Shown: positions 34,611-44,547 of the stretch, piece by piece | Layout: every line of letters starts with the position of its first letter | Numbering within the stretch: the first letter of the stretch is position 1 | Assembly: GCF_009746125.1 (NCBI RefSeq) | Contig: NZ_CP041352.1 | Span: 1,906,436-1,970,435, forward strand | Direction: 5' to 3' | DNA: 64,000 nt | Origin: Casimicrobium huifangae | Lineage (GTDB): Bacteria > Pseudomonadota > Gammaproteobacteria > Burkholderiales > Casimicrobiaceae | Translations under genes and position numbers: made by a program | The notes under the pieces: model-generated | What the model saw: only the letters and a program-made list of their open reading frames with translations | What the model was told of the DNA's origin: nothing | Database searches by the model: none

Positions 34611-34704
34611 TGGTGCCCGGAACGGGGGTCGAACCCGTACGCCCCTTATGCAGGAAAGCGGCGGATTTTAAGTCCGCTGTGTATACCAGTTTCACCATCC
34701 GGGC
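34611..34704 (-). tRNA. tRNA-Leu (UAA)
   Basis: Class II tRNA on the minus strand. Acceptor arms are GCCCGGA and TCCGGGC with A discriminator and encoded CCA (34611-34613). The anticodon stem-loop is GCGGA-CTTAAAA-TCCGC, giving anticodon TAA (UAA), and the T arm ACGGG-TTCGACC-CCCGT is intact. A long variable arm of about 22 nt is typical for Leu. Confidence 0.95.
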
Positions 34705-34770
34705 GACGCTGCAGTCGGAGATTCTATCGGGCGACTGGCCGCCGCCCGATCGCGGAGGCGCTGACTTCGC

Positions 34771-37700
34771 TCAGGGCAGAGCAAGCCCGCAGGTGGCGTT
34801 GAGATAGCTGCGAATCGCGGCCCAGTCGTTGCGGGTGCGCGGTTCTGCGCCTAGCGCGTTGTCGGTGACGGCGTTGCCGGTCAAGCCGAACAACGTGCGC
34901 AGCAGCAACAAGCCGTCGCTCGCAGCGTCACGCGTGCCATTGCCGTCGAGGTCGAGCCAGTTGTTGCTGTTCAACACGCCGAGGCGAGTGGTGATGTCGT
35001 TCAGATTGCCGTAGGTGCCGTTTGGGTTGTAGGCGCCGTTGATGAGCGCATTGCCACTCAACTGAAGCAGATTGCGCAGCACCAGCAGGCCATCCGTCAT
35101 CGCGAGTATGGCGCCGTCGCCATCGACGTCGAGACTGCAGGTGGGCGCGGCGTTGAACACGATGGTGCCGGTGGCAGTTACGTTGCTGTCAGTGGTTGAA
35201 GTCGCGCGCACGGTGACGCTCGCTGGCGCGGCGCTGCTGACGGTGGTGACCACCTGCAGGCCGAGGCTGGCGAACGCGGGGGCTGACAGCGGGCCAACGA
35301 CGCTGACCGGGTTGCCTGCCGCGTTCACGAGTTGTGCGGTCACAGCCCCGGTTGTGCCTGCGATGCTGACATTGAATGTGTCGGCGACGTTGCCGAGATT
35401 GGTGACGACAGCGCGCACCGTGCGGCTGGCCGGCAGGGTGCCAGACACGGTGTTGCTGGCGGGCTGCCCCGTGACTGACACGGCAAGGCGTTGCGGCACG
35501 TTGACCGTAGCGCTGGCGGTCGCGTTCGCACTCGCTTCGGCGCGCGACGTGGCACGCAAGTCGAAGCGGTTGCTGCCCGGCCGCGCAAAGGCCGCGGCGT
35601 CGCCGACTGACAAATTCACCGTGGTCGATGCGCCGCCTGACAGCGTCACACTCGCTGCGCTCGCCGTCACCGTCGGGCCAAGCGGTCCCAACAACGCGAG
35701 GTCGAACGTGTCGCTGGTCGTGCCAAGGTTGGTGATGGTGGCGACATACGGCGTGGCAGCTGTTCCGCTCGATGGGCTGATACCCACCGTCACACCGTTG
35801 CCCACCACGTTGACCGGCACCGTCAGCACGCTGCGCACAGCGAAATTGGCCACCAGATTGACCGCGATGTTCTGCGTGCCGGTGCTGGCGTTGGCCGGCA
35901 ATGTGAGGGTGACGAAGAAATCTGTCGATTGGCCAGGCTGCACGTAGACCTCCGGCGGATCAAGCGTCATCGTCCAGTTGCCGGGGTAGCTATTCGGGGT
36001 CAACCAGTAGCGGTCAACCGCCGTCCCGGTGTTGCTTACGTGGACGCGGATCGCCGTCGTACCACCGCGCGCTGCGGTGGCTGGATTGGGCGTGGCGGAC
36101 ACCGTGGAGCTGCTGACGACGGCGGACGTTTCGCTTCCGATGTCCGCTGCGTAGTAATTGTTGAAGGCGCCGTAGGCCGTGTCACTGCCAGTCGCCGTGC
36201 TCGCCACAACGCGGAACGGGAAGCGCCCGCTGCCCGCCGCGATGGGCGTTTGCAGCTGCAGCACCGTACTCGCCGAACCGCTGGCGGGCACGGTCAGCGA
36301 TGGCGCGAGCGACTTGACCCAGGACGCTGGCATGCCCTCCACCGTCAAGGCGTACGTGACCGCCGTGCTGGCCGACGGATTGGTGAGCGTGATGGTGTGG
36401 CTCGCGGTGCCGCCTATCTGGATGAGGGGTGATTCGGCGGGCGACAGCGAAACGATGTGGTCCGAGGTCACCACGGCCGGTGCCAGCGACAGCGTGCCCG
36501 AGCCAAGCGTTGGCAGCGTGAACGCAACACTGCCGCTGCTGACCACATTACGGCTGCTGCCGGGCTGCATCGCGGTTACCGTCTCCTGCCAGGTGATGGG
36601 CGAGCTGGCGGGCTGCTGCCAGATGTACGTGTCGCTGCTGCTGCCGGTGATTGTTGTGGTGGGTGCCAGGCTGAACGAACCCGGCACGATGGCGACGCCG
36701 GTGCCCTTCGGTATCACCACCGACGCCGTGACAGCGGGGCCGACAATGCTGGTGTAGTCGAACACCAGCACTGAGCTGGCGGTGACGGCATAGAGCAGGT
36801 TGCCATCGAGCACAAAGTCGCGGATGTTGTCCGGTACGTCGTACGGAATCACCCGCAGTTGCGCGGGCGTGTTGGCGTCGATCAGTGCCAGCACCCATGA
36901 GCAGGCCGCAGCGTTGTAGGCGCCGACGGCGTAGTAATTGTTGGTCAGCGTGACCATCCGTGTAGGTCCCAACCGCTTCGCGGCGTTGCATTGCTCGGTT
37001 TCGTTATGCACCAGCCCAGTGACCAGCGTACTGGCCAGCGTCGGGGCTGAGGGGTTGCTGACATCGAACGCGCTGATGACCAGATTGCCGGTCAGGCCGC
37101 TCAGGGCGTCGTAGAAGCCAGCCGTATCACCGACTGCGACCGCCGACGATCCCTGCACGCCCACGCCAGTGAACAGTTTCGCCTGGGCGACATCGACTGA
37201 GGCGAGAATGCAGGGATTGCTGCCGCCCGGGCAATTGCTGTCCAGACCATCCAGGTCGATTGCGTGCAGCCGCGCGACCCCGGCTGCGAAGTTGCCGTCG
37301 CTTGATGTCGTGGTCGCCAGCAGCCCGCAGCTGGGCGATACCGGCGCAAAGCCGAACGCGAGGTGCGGGCCACCGCTGTCGGGCTGGTTGTCAAGCGACG
37401 TGACGGGTGGTGCGAAGGCATGGAACAGTTCGCCGCTGAGGACCGGACTGACCGGCGTCGTGAAATCAAACTTGAGCAGATTGCCGTGCTGTTCAAAGAT
37501 GAACTGCGAGAACGGGTTGTAGTAGTAAATCGCCGTCTGCATGTAAGCGCGCGACCCGGCGAACGTGAATTTGTTGCCAAACCGTTTACCGGTGTCCAGT
37601 GGTGTTGGGTTCAGCAGGGACGGACTGCTGGCGTTCCCGCCGGCGATGTCGAAAATCGCAACACGCCGTGACGCACTCTGGTCCGTAGTGAGGCCGCGGT

Positions 37701-40700
37701 CATAGCCCAGATAGAGCTTGTCGTTGAACGTTGAGCAATCCACGTTCTGGTAGCCGTTGCCAAGTTGTGCGACCGCGAACGATCCAATGACGGCGGGCGA
37801 CGTCGGGTTGCTCACGTTGACGATGCTGACCTTGTCGCTCTGGCAGATATAGAGATAGTTGCCGTTCTTCGCCACGGTGTTGGCGCCGCCAGCGAGTGCC
37901 GTGGTGCTGCGCAGTTGCAGGTTGGGTTGCGCCAGCAAACTGCGATCAAGCGTGAGGGCGAGGTTGACGGTGCTGTTGCCCGGTGCCAGCGCGGACGGGT
38001 TGACCGCCAGCGTCGCTGCAAACGGCTGCCCGACGACGATGTTGCCGCTGCCTGTGGCGCCGGGAATCGGCGTCTCCAAGGCGTCATAGAGAGTGACGTC
38101 GATGCGGTATGCCCCATCGGCGTAGCCGGTCGTTCCGAAGCTGCCCAGCACGACATCGCGAACGCCGTCACCGCTGGCAAACGTGGTGTCGACGCGGGGC
38201 GAGCTGTAGGTCAGCACATTGTTGCGGTCACGGACGACGTAACGGATGCCAACTGTTCTGGCCTCATTGACGGCAGAAAGCAGGCGTACAGCGGGTGTGA
38301 AGTTGCCGCCGACATTGGCATAGGCCGGTGCCGGATTCACCGAAACGACGCGCACGATCTCCGGGCGCACCGACAGTTGCCCCGTGAAGCTGCGTGCGCT
38401 GGCGGGGTCATCCTCCGGTGTGACAGTGATCTGGTATTCAAATGCCTGCGCGGTGCCGTTGTTGGCAAAGGTCACATAGGTTGGCGGCGAGAGAAATCCG
38501 TTGGTGCGGTAGTTCGCCGGGACCAGCACACGGGCAGTGTTGAAGGTGGCTGTTACCCCCGCCGGAACGCCCGTTGCGCTCAACAGCATCACGCGCGGCA
38601 GGGCAGTGTCGTTGAAGAGGGTGATGTCCACCTGTGCCGGCAGATTGGGCAGGGACGTCGTCACCGACGGTGCCAGCGTCACCCGGAAGGCGCCGTTGTA
38701 GGCTGAGTTCAGCGCGTCGCGCAGGGCGCAGAACTGGCTGTCAAGCGTACTCAACGCGCCGCCCATGTTGCCAGCCGTCGCGTTGCTTACGCCGGTTTGT
38801 GCCGATGCAAATCCAGTCGCCAGCGCTGACAAAAACGGCGCGTTGAGCTGTGTTTGCAGGTTGTCCAGGCTTGAAAGCACCGCCTGCTTGAGTTCGGCCG
38901 AACCGGGCTGGGCGGCCAACTGTCCGATCTGTGACGTCATTGCGCCCAGCAGTGCGGCGAGCGACGAGCGCCCAATGCGCGAAGCAGACGTGGTGGCGGG
39001 TGCCACGCACTGGGCGACCGCAGCGGTGACGGTGGTTGTCCACGCAGCGCGAATGGGAAACGCCGCGCCGAAGTCGGCCTTGACCGACGCCGACAGATCG
39101 CTTCCGGGCGCCACGCCACCGCCCACCGTAGCCACCAGCGGAAGCGCACGCGTCTCGCCAGCAGACAGTGTGACAGTGGCGGGCAAACCGGTCACGCTGA
39201 GCCCCGGCGTCGTGGTGAGCGTCAGTGCCGCGGTGGTCGTGCTGTTGCCAAACGAGTCGAGCGTCAATGTCAGGTTTCGCGTAGCGCCGGGCAGGGCAGT
39301 GTCGGGTCCCGGAGCGATGCGCATGTCGAGCGCTTTTGTCGACGCCACGGTGAAGCTGCCGCCGGTCGCGGCCGTCACCGTCGGGGCTGTGGTGCTGGCG
39401 CCACTGATCGTGAACGGCACGGCCGTCCCCGATGCCGCCAGTGCGCCCTGTGGCCGCATGCAGGCGTGAAACTCAAAGGTCGCACCGGGTCGAAGGGTAA
39501 CGGGCGGCAACTCCCAGTAGGCGTCCTGCATGTTCAGGCCGGACCCACCCCCGGTGGCGGAAAAGCGAAAGGCGTCGCTCAGGGGGCCGGTGTTGACCGC
39601 CCGCACCAGATACACCGACGCGAACTCCGCACCTGCGTAGGCGACACTGAACCGCGGATCCAGCGCCACAGAAATCGTTAGCCCGGGGTTCACGCCGGGT
39701 GGCTGGTCGGCCGGCAGCGGTGGCACTGCGGACGAGAACAGGGTGCGCGGCAACGGTGGATCGCCACTCTCGCCGGCGAATGCCTTCTGCATGTCCTCGA
39801 GGCCATTGAGCAATCCAGTCACCATGTTCTTGACGACGCCGGCACCCCCTTCCATCTTGAGTTGCAGCAGCTCGCCCAGCTCAAGTTCCGCCATGATTGC
39901 CGCGAGCGCACCCTTGATGCTGGAGCGCAGCGTGGCATTGACATTGGCACCGATGTTCGAGAATGCATCGTTGCTGGCGATGGTCTGAATCGTGGCGCTC
40001 ATGAGGGCCACGCCGAACACGCCGATGGCGCTGACGCGACCAATGAATTGCGCCTGCAGATCCTCAAAGTTCGAGAACGACACGCCGAGCAGCGCGAAAA
40101 CGTATTCGGCAAATGCGCCGTGCGAGCCATCCTCCAGCGTGCTGATGGTGTAGCCCGTGTTGGGATCGGTCTCGACCCAGGCATTGACGGCGACCCCGCC
40201 GACTGTCACGGCATCCAGCGGCGCGAGTACCGTACGGCCCGCACGCACGGCGTCCTGGATGCGCAACTTCGATTCGGCGGACAGATTGAGCGTGTTCGCG
40301 GCGCCAAGATTTTGCGCGGTGATCGGGAGATAGCGTGAACCGTCGGTCAGGCTTGCGAAGACCGATGAGATGGAGCGATTGGGCTCCCCTGTCATTTGTG
40401 CCAGTACCTCGCCTTCGGCCATGGATTCCGCCATGCCGCGCACGTTCTCGAATGTTCGGGCGTTGACGCTCGAAATGCCGGGCAGAGGCAGAACGCGAAG
40501 GTCGTTTTTGCGGATGTCGAGTGACAGCGCCAGCGCGTTGGCCTTGACCCGCGACTGCGCGATGGTGATGCGTGGCGAGGCGATGAATGCGCGGGTCAGG
40601 GTGCGCAGCGTGTGTTCGTCAAGCGTGCGGTCTGCCGCACCGAGAAAGCTGGCCGTCGCCATCTCGTTGGTGGCGATCAGAGCGTAACGATTGAGATCAA

Positions 40701-41931
40701 TGGCGGTGCGCGCTGTCGCATTCTGGCTGGCGTCGCGAAGGTTCACCGGCGGCAGTGCCGCGACCACGGGCGCCAACGCGGCGAGCGCCGATTGCAGGCC
40801 CTGCAGTCGGGTTTTGCGCGCGGAGAAGTCGTCCAGCGCCTGGCGCGATGGGCTGATGGCAACTGTCATCACATCAAGTTCGGCGACGACCGGCCGCGTG
40901 AAACTCTGCGGATCGACATTGACGTTGCCGCCCTGGGCGCGAGTGACGTAGCCGATGCGGTCGTACATCGTGCGCCGGAAACTTTGCGTCTGCCCGCTGG
41001 CGTCGGTGACATCGATGACCACGAAAACGCCGGTGACCAGCGTGTTACCCAGCGGGAAGCTGGTCAGCAACTCAACGTAGTCGGTGCCGCGAATGACTTC
41101 GTAGGCCGATATGTCGAGGCGGCTGTCACCCACGGTCAGATAAGGCGTATAAGTATTCTGGGTGGCGCCAATCGCGAGAGACGGCGGTGAAAACGCATTC
41201 ACAAAGTGGCTGATGGATACCGGCTTGTCGACCAGGTCGGCGCTGTCAAACGAGCGGTCAAGTACGGTTGTTGTCGCCAGGCCAAAGCCGAACATCGCAC
41301 TCGCCTGCGAGTAAGTCTCAGCCTCGACACGAATGCGTGTCTGATGTCTGACGCTGGCGGCAATGCTGGTGAAGGTCTGGGTCGCAGACGCAAACGACTG
41401 GCCAGCGGTGGCAGTAGGGAATGCCGAATCCAGCGTCGTGAAACTGCCGGTCGTCCCGACGCGGTACTCCACCCAGTAGTGCTGGCTGACTTCCGCGAGC
41501 AATTCGATGCCATTGAAGCGGGGAGACGGGTTATCGCAGCCCAGCACCCGCTGCGGCGAGGCGAACATCCGTACCAGCAGGGTGGTCGCGTCGCTGCTCG
41601 ATAGTGTGCCCTGCACGTAGCGCGCTTCGATCACCGGATTGGCGGCCTTCAGCAGCGCAATCAGCAGGCTGGCCCGGTCCAGCGAGTTACCAGCCTTGCT
41701 CGCCAGCGTGCCGCGTGCACCGCGCAGGCTGCCGGTGTAGACCTCGATACCGATGTTGTCGCGGACGTACTGGAAGATGGTCGGCGGGCTATTGCCCAAG
41801 CTGGCGGCCAAGGCTGTGACGCGCGGATCGCTACTGTCGGCGGGGTCCGCGTGCGCGAGATTCCCCGCGAACCAGATGACCGCGCACGCAACTGCCGCTA
41901 TGGCGCTGGCAACACTCCGGACGATCGCCAT
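34771..41931 (-). CDS. Giant exported protein: transglutaminase-like N-terminus, LVIVD-type propeller, Ig-like repeats, dockerin-like C-terminus
   Basis: A 2386-residue protein with a signal peptide (hydrophobic residues about 5-27). Residues about 50-180 look like a transglutaminase-like domain: GNSLDRASLLIALL places Ser83 where the catalytic Cys should be, while H151 (HYWVEY) and D168 (LDSAF) remain, so it is probably not an active transglutaminase. A central block (YLYICQSDKVSIVNVSNP and similar) resembles LVIVD beta-propeller repeats. Several NPATAARGG/SNTGTAVDRYWL-type segments look like Ig-like surface domains. The last 120 residues hold two Asp-rich loops, DVDGDGAILAMTDGLL and DLDGNGTRDAASDGLL, as in dockerin/EF-hand repeats that bind calcium. 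GGAG precedes the ATG at 41931. Probably a surface or matrix protein. A TPR regulator-like gene is divergent. Confidence 0.82.
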   Translation of the reverse strand: MAIVRSVASAIAAVACAVIWFAGNLAHADPADSSDPRVTALAASLGNSPPTIFQYVRDNIGIEVYTGSLRGARGTLASKAGNSLDRASLLIALLKAANPVIEARYVQGTLSSSDATTLLVRMFASPQRVLGCDNPSPRFNGIELLAEVSQHYWVEYRVGTTGSFTTLDSAFPTATAGQSFASATQTFTSIAASVRHQTRIRVEAETYSQASAMFGFGLATTTVLDRSFDSADLVDKPVSISHFVNAFSPPSLAIGATQNTYTPYLTVGDSRLDISAYEVIRGTDYVELLTSFPLGNTLVTGVFVVIDVTDASGQTQSFRRTMYDRIGYVTRAQGGNVNVDPQSFTRPVVAELDVMTVAISPSRQALDDFSARKTRLQGLQSALAALAPVVAALPPVNLRDASQNATARTAIDLNRYALIATNEMATASFLGAADRTLDEHTLRTLTRAFIASPRITIAQSRVKANALALSLDIRKNDLRVLPLPGISSVNARTFENVRGMAESMAEGEVLAQMTGEPNRSISSVFASLTDGSRYLPITAQNLGAANTLNLSAESKLRIQDAVRAGRTVLAPLDAVTVGGVAVNAWVETDPNTGYTISTLEDGSHGAFAEYVFALLGVSFSNFEDLQAQFIGRVSAIGVFGVALMSATIQTIASNDAFSNIGANVNATLRSSIKGALAAIMAELELGELLQLKMEGGAGVVKNMVTGLLNGLEDMQKAFAGESGDPPLPRTLFSSAVPPLPADQPPGVNPGLTISVALDPRFSVAYAGAEFASVYLVRAVNTGPLSDAFRFSATGGGSGLNMQDAYWELPPVTLRPGATFEFHACMRPQGALAASGTAVPFTISGASTTAPTVTAATGGSFTVASTKALDMRIAPGPDTALPGATRNLTLTLDSFGNSTTTAALTLTTTPGLSVTGLPATVTLSAGETRALPLVATVGGGVAPGSDLSASVKADFGAAFPIRAAWTTTVTAAVAQCVAPATTSASRIGRSSLAALLGAMTSQIGQLAAQPGSAELKQAVLSSLDNLQTQLNAPFLSALATGFASAQTGVSNATAGNMGGALSTLDSQFCALRDALNSAYNGAFRVTLAPSVTTSLPNLPAQVDITLFNDTALPRVMLLSATGVPAGVTATFNTARVLVPANYRTNGFLSPPTYVTFANNGTAQAFEYQITVTPEDDPASARSFTGQLSVRPEIVRVVSVNPAPAYANVGGNFTPAVRLLSAVNEARTVGIRYVVRDRNNVLTYSSPRVDTTFASGDGVRDVVLGSFGTTGYADGAYRIDVTLYDALETPIPGATGSGNIVVGQPFAATLAVNPSALAPGNSTVNLALTLDRSLLAQPNLQLRSTTALAGGANTVAKNGNYLYICQSDKVSIVNVSNPTSPAVIGSFAVAQLGNGYQNVDCSTFNDKLYLGYDRGLTTDQSASRRVAIFDIAGGNASSPSLLNPTPLDTGKRFGNKFTFAGSRAYMQTAIYYYNPFSQFIFEQHGNLLKFDFTTPVSPVLSGELFHAFAPPVTSLDNQPDSGGPHLAFGFAPVSPSCGLLATTTSSDGNFAAGVARLHAIDLDGLDSNCPGGSNPCILASVDVAQAKLFTGVGVQGSSAVAVGDTAGFYDALSGLTGNLVISAFDVSNPSAPTLASTLVTGLVHNETEQCNAAKRLGPTRMVTLTNNYYAVGAYNAAACSWVLALIDANTPAQLRVIPYDVPDNIRDFVLDGNLLYAVTASSVLVFDYTSIVGPAVTASVVIPKGTGVAIVPGSFSLAPTTTITGSSSDTYIWQQPASSPITWQETVTAMQPGSSRNVVSSGSVAFTLPTLGSGTLSLAPAVVTSDHIVSLSPAESPLIQIGGTASHTITLTNPSASTAVTYALTVEGMPASWVKSLAPSLTVPASGSASTVLQLQTPIAAGSGRFPFRVVASTATGSDTAYGAFNNYYAADIGSETSAVVSSSTVSATPNPATAARGGTTAIRVHVSNTGTAVDRYWLTPNSYPGNWTMTLDPPEVYVQPGQSTDFFVTLTLPANASTGTQNIAVNLVANFAVRSVLTVPVNVVGNGVTVGISPSSGTAATPYVATITNLGTTSDTFDLALLGPLGPTVTASAASVTLSGGASTTVNLSVGDAAAFARPGSNRFDLRATSRAEASANATASATVNVPQRLAVSVTGQPASNTVSGTLPASRTVRAVVTNLGNVADTFNVSIAGTTGAVTAQLVNAAGNPVSVVGPLSAPAFASLGLQVVTTVSSAAPASVTVRATSTTDSNVTATGTIVFNAAPTCSLDVDGDGAILAMTDGLLVLRNLLQLSGNALINGAYNPNGTYGNLNDITTRLGVLNSNNWLDLDGNGTRDAASDGLLLLRTLFGLTGNAVTDNALGAEPRTRNDWAAIRSYLNATCGLALP

Positions 41932-42019
41932 CAGCGATACTCCAATCTGCAGGTCAACAGCCCGATTATCAGCAGCGCGCGCAGGCGAAACAACGCAGAG
42001 GGGGTTACATCCAGGTGAC

Positions 42020-43786
42020 ATGCGAAACGAAACACTGATCAATACCGAAGGCGATCCGGGACCCCCGTCGATCGAGGAGGCGCTGAAAGCGTTGCACGCC
42101 ATTGAGACGAGCGCGCTGTTCTCGCAGAGTGCACGACACCGGAAGTTCCTGCGTCACCTGATTGAGTGCTGGGCGCGGCATGACTTGGCACAGTTGCGGG
42201 AAATTTCGCTTGGCGTCACGGTATTCGGGAGGGCTTCAGCGACCTTTGACCCGGCGCGGGACAGTATCGTGCGCGTCGAAGCCCGGCGTTTGCGTGCGCG
42301 ACTGGCGCGCTATTACGCCAACGAAGGTGCACACGACGCGGTTCAAATTACGCTTGCACCAGGCAGCTACATCCCGGGCTTTCAGCATTCGAACGCAGCA
42401 GCTGAGCGGGTTGCTGCTGGTATCGCTGATGTCGATCTGATCCTCCGATCAGATGGCGATTCCGATTGGCAGGACGTGATGGACGAGCTGCGCAGTTTCC
42501 TCGCGGGCGTTCTCGGAATCAGTGTGTCCGAAGAGTTGACGACCAACACCGTTGATGAGCGATCGCGATACGGTGTGACACTGGAAAGGATGAGGTCCGA
42601 CGATGCCGTGGAGGCAGCGATCGCGCTCCGGCTAGTGCCTCCCGCGGCGGATCAACGGTTTGACAAAGCGCCGCCGACGATCGTGCTGCCAGTTCCATGC
42701 ACTGCACGGGATGCAGCGTGCTCTGTCGGCCACCGCCTGGGCTACTCGCTGCTCGGGTTCGGGCTTGCAGCAGGCTGGTGTCCGCAGGCCCCTGCGGTCA
42801 CGCCCCGGTATCTCGACGATGAAGTGAGTCGCGACCGCTACCACCGCGCCGAGCTGGCGTTTCGTCAGCGCTCAATTGCCGGCTATGACACGGCGATGAA
42901 GATCTATGAATCTCTGCTTGACGACGGGGTCGAACGCGCCGAGATTCATGCTGGCCTCGCCCGTTGTTGTGTCGCGTTGGCGGGCATGATCGCGATGCCG
43001 GTTCGCGAGGCAATGCCACTTGCCCGCGAGCATGCCGAACTGGCGCTGGCGCTGGATGCCGACTGCGGGGCTGCGTACTGCGTGGTGGCACAAGTGGCCA
43101 ATTTGCACGACCGGCAATGGGATACTGCTCTGCGGCACTACCTGCATGGCATCCAGCGTTGCCCACGACACGCGCCAATCCATCACGGCTTTGCATTCGC
43201 CTTGATGTATCGGGGCGACTTCGATCTGGCTGATCGAGCCTTCCAGACCGCGATCATGCTCGACCCTTTCGACCTGCAAATGCGTATCCAGCGCTGGCTG
43301 GTGCCGTACTATCGCGGCCGCTACGACGAGGCGATACGTGGCTGGCAAGATGTGCTTGCCGCTGCGCCCGAGAACCTGCTGGCGTCAACGCTGGTCGGTG
43401 CGGCGCATCTCGCGGCCGGCCGCCCGCAGGAAGCCCTTAGCCACTACCACAGCGCCTGCGACCGTCAGCCGCAACACCCGATCGGCAATGCCGGTCTGGC
43501 CCAGGCTTTTGCGATGCTCGGCGACAAAGCGAGGGCGCGCGAACAATTGCAGGCGCTCGAACATAAAGCCAGTGGCGGATACGTTTCGCCGTACCTGTTC
43601 GCCATGGTTCACTGCCGGCTCGGTGATATCGAATCGACATTTACGTGGCTACACCGCAGTGCCAGCGAACCAGACTTCAATTTTGTTTGCGCAGCGGTCG
43701 ATCCCACATTCCGGGCGCTCCATGCGACGCCACGCTGGGCCGAATTGTGTGCTGAAACCCGGTTGCCACTGTTGCCGGTGCCGTAA
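42020..43786 (+). CDS. TPR protein with N-terminal DNA-binding-like domain
   Basis: A 588-residue protein without signal peptide. Residues about 25-125 (FSQSARHRKFLRHLIECWAR, LGVTVFGRASATFDPARDSI, RVEARRLRARLARYY, ITLAPGSYIPGF) match an N-terminal module found in many regulator-like proteins of soil bacteria, often followed by TPR or adenylate-cyclase-type domains; its fold is thought to be winged-helix-like, but this is not certain. The second half has TPR-like helical repeats (for example GDFDLADRAFQTAIMLDPF, GRYDEAIRGWQDVLAAAPE, GRPQEALSHYHSACDRQPQ). It starts 88 bases from the divergent giant exported protein and may control or assist its production (inference). Confidence 0.72.
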   Translation: MRNETLINTEGDPGPPSIEEALKALHAIETSALFSQSARHRKFLRHLIECWARHDLAQLREISLGVTVFGRASATFDPARDSIVRVEARRLRARLARYYANEGAHDAVQITLAPGSYIPGFQHSNAAAERVAAGIADVDLILRSDGDSDWQDVMDELRSFLAGVLGISVSEELTTNTVDERSRYGVTLERMRSDDAVEAAIALRLVPPAADQRFDKAPPTIVLPVPCTARDAACSVGHRLGYSLLGFGLAAGWCPQAPAVTPRYLDDEVSRDRYHRAELAFRQRSIAGYDTAMKIYESLLDDGVERAEIHAGLARCCVALAGMIAMPVREAMPLAREHAELALALDADCGAAYCVVAQVANLHDRQWDTALRHYLHGIQRCPRHAPIHHGFAFALMYRGDFDLADRAFQTAIMLDPFDLQMRIQRWLVPYYRGRYDEAIRGWQDVLAAAPENLLASTLVGAAHLAAGRPQEALSHYHSACDRQPQHPIGNAGLAQAFAMLGDKARAREQLQALEHKASGGYVSPYLFAMVHCRLGDIESTFTWLHRSASEPDFNFVCAAVDPTFRALHATPRWAELCAETRLPLLPVP

Positions 43787-43810
43787 TTGCCAGACCCCGG
43801 CAATCCGAGG

Positions 43811-44530
43811 TCAAGCGGGGGTTCGACCGAGCAGGAACAGGGTGGGCGCCTTGTCGGTAAACGGTGCGCGCAGTGCCGGAGACCATTGGCCGGCAGCAGC
43901 TCGCGCGATGCGTTGCTCCGCAGACGCGAGATTCTGTGCCACACAGAGTTGCGTTCCCGCAGCCAGCACCCGCGCCAGTGCTTCAAGCATGATCGCGTTG
44001 CGGTAAGGTGTTTCGATAAAGACCTGCGTTGCGCCTGTCGCCGCTAGTTGCCGTTCCAGTTGACGCACCGCTAGATCACGTTCCGCCGGCTTGCTCGGCA
44101 GGTAACCGTGAAAGGTGAAGTGCTGGCCGTCGAAGCCGCTCGCCATCAGGCCCAGCAATACGGAAGACGGGCCCACCAGCGGGACGACAGTCGCACCAAT
44201 CTGATGTGCGCGGGTGACGAATAGAGCGCCGGGATCGGCCATGCCAGGGCAGCCGGCATCGGACACCACGCCAACATCAATGCCCGCCTTGAGCCAAGCC
44301 GCGCATTGCGCGATCGCTGCGGCCTCCGGGTCGCAGGGCACCATGGCCACATCGCCGATCACGCGCTCCGGCGAAAGCGTCTTCAGGAAAGCGCGGGCGA
44401 CTTTCGGTGTTTCGACCACGAAGTGGTTGAGCCGCTGGGCGATGGCAATGGTGCGAGCGGGCAGTACATCCGTCGGCGCTGCGACACCCAACAGGTTGGG
44501 CACAAGGTAAAGCGTTCCTGTTGTGGGCAT
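43811..44530 (-). CDS. SAM-dependent methyltransferase, tetrapyrrole methylase (RsmI/YabN-like) family
   Basis: A 239-residue protein. GTLYLVPNLLG at the N-terminus, VVSDAGCPGMADPGALFV (GCPG-type SAM-binding loop) and VVPLVGPSSVLLGLMASGFDG are the conserved elements of the RsmI-like tetrapyrrole methylase family. It is about 40 residues shorter than typical RsmI, so it may methylate another RNA or small-molecule target. Eighteen bases separate it from yceF upstream, with which it is probably co-transcribed. ATG at 44530 is chosen; no clear Shine-Dalgarno is seen. Confidence 0.8.
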   Translation of the reverse strand: MPTTGTLYLVPNLLGVAAPTDVLPARTIAIAQRLNHFVVETPKVARAFLKTLSPERVIGDVAMVPCDPEAAAIAQCAAWLKAGIDVGVVSDAGCPGMADPGALFVTRAHQIGATVVPLVGPSSVLLGLMASGFDGQHFTFHGYLPSKPAERDLAVRQLERQLAATGATQVFIETPYRNAIMLEALARVLAAGTQLCVAQNLASAEQRIARAAAGQWSPALRAPFTDKAPTLFLLGRTPA

Positions 44531-44547
44531 AGGCAATCTGTCGCTGC

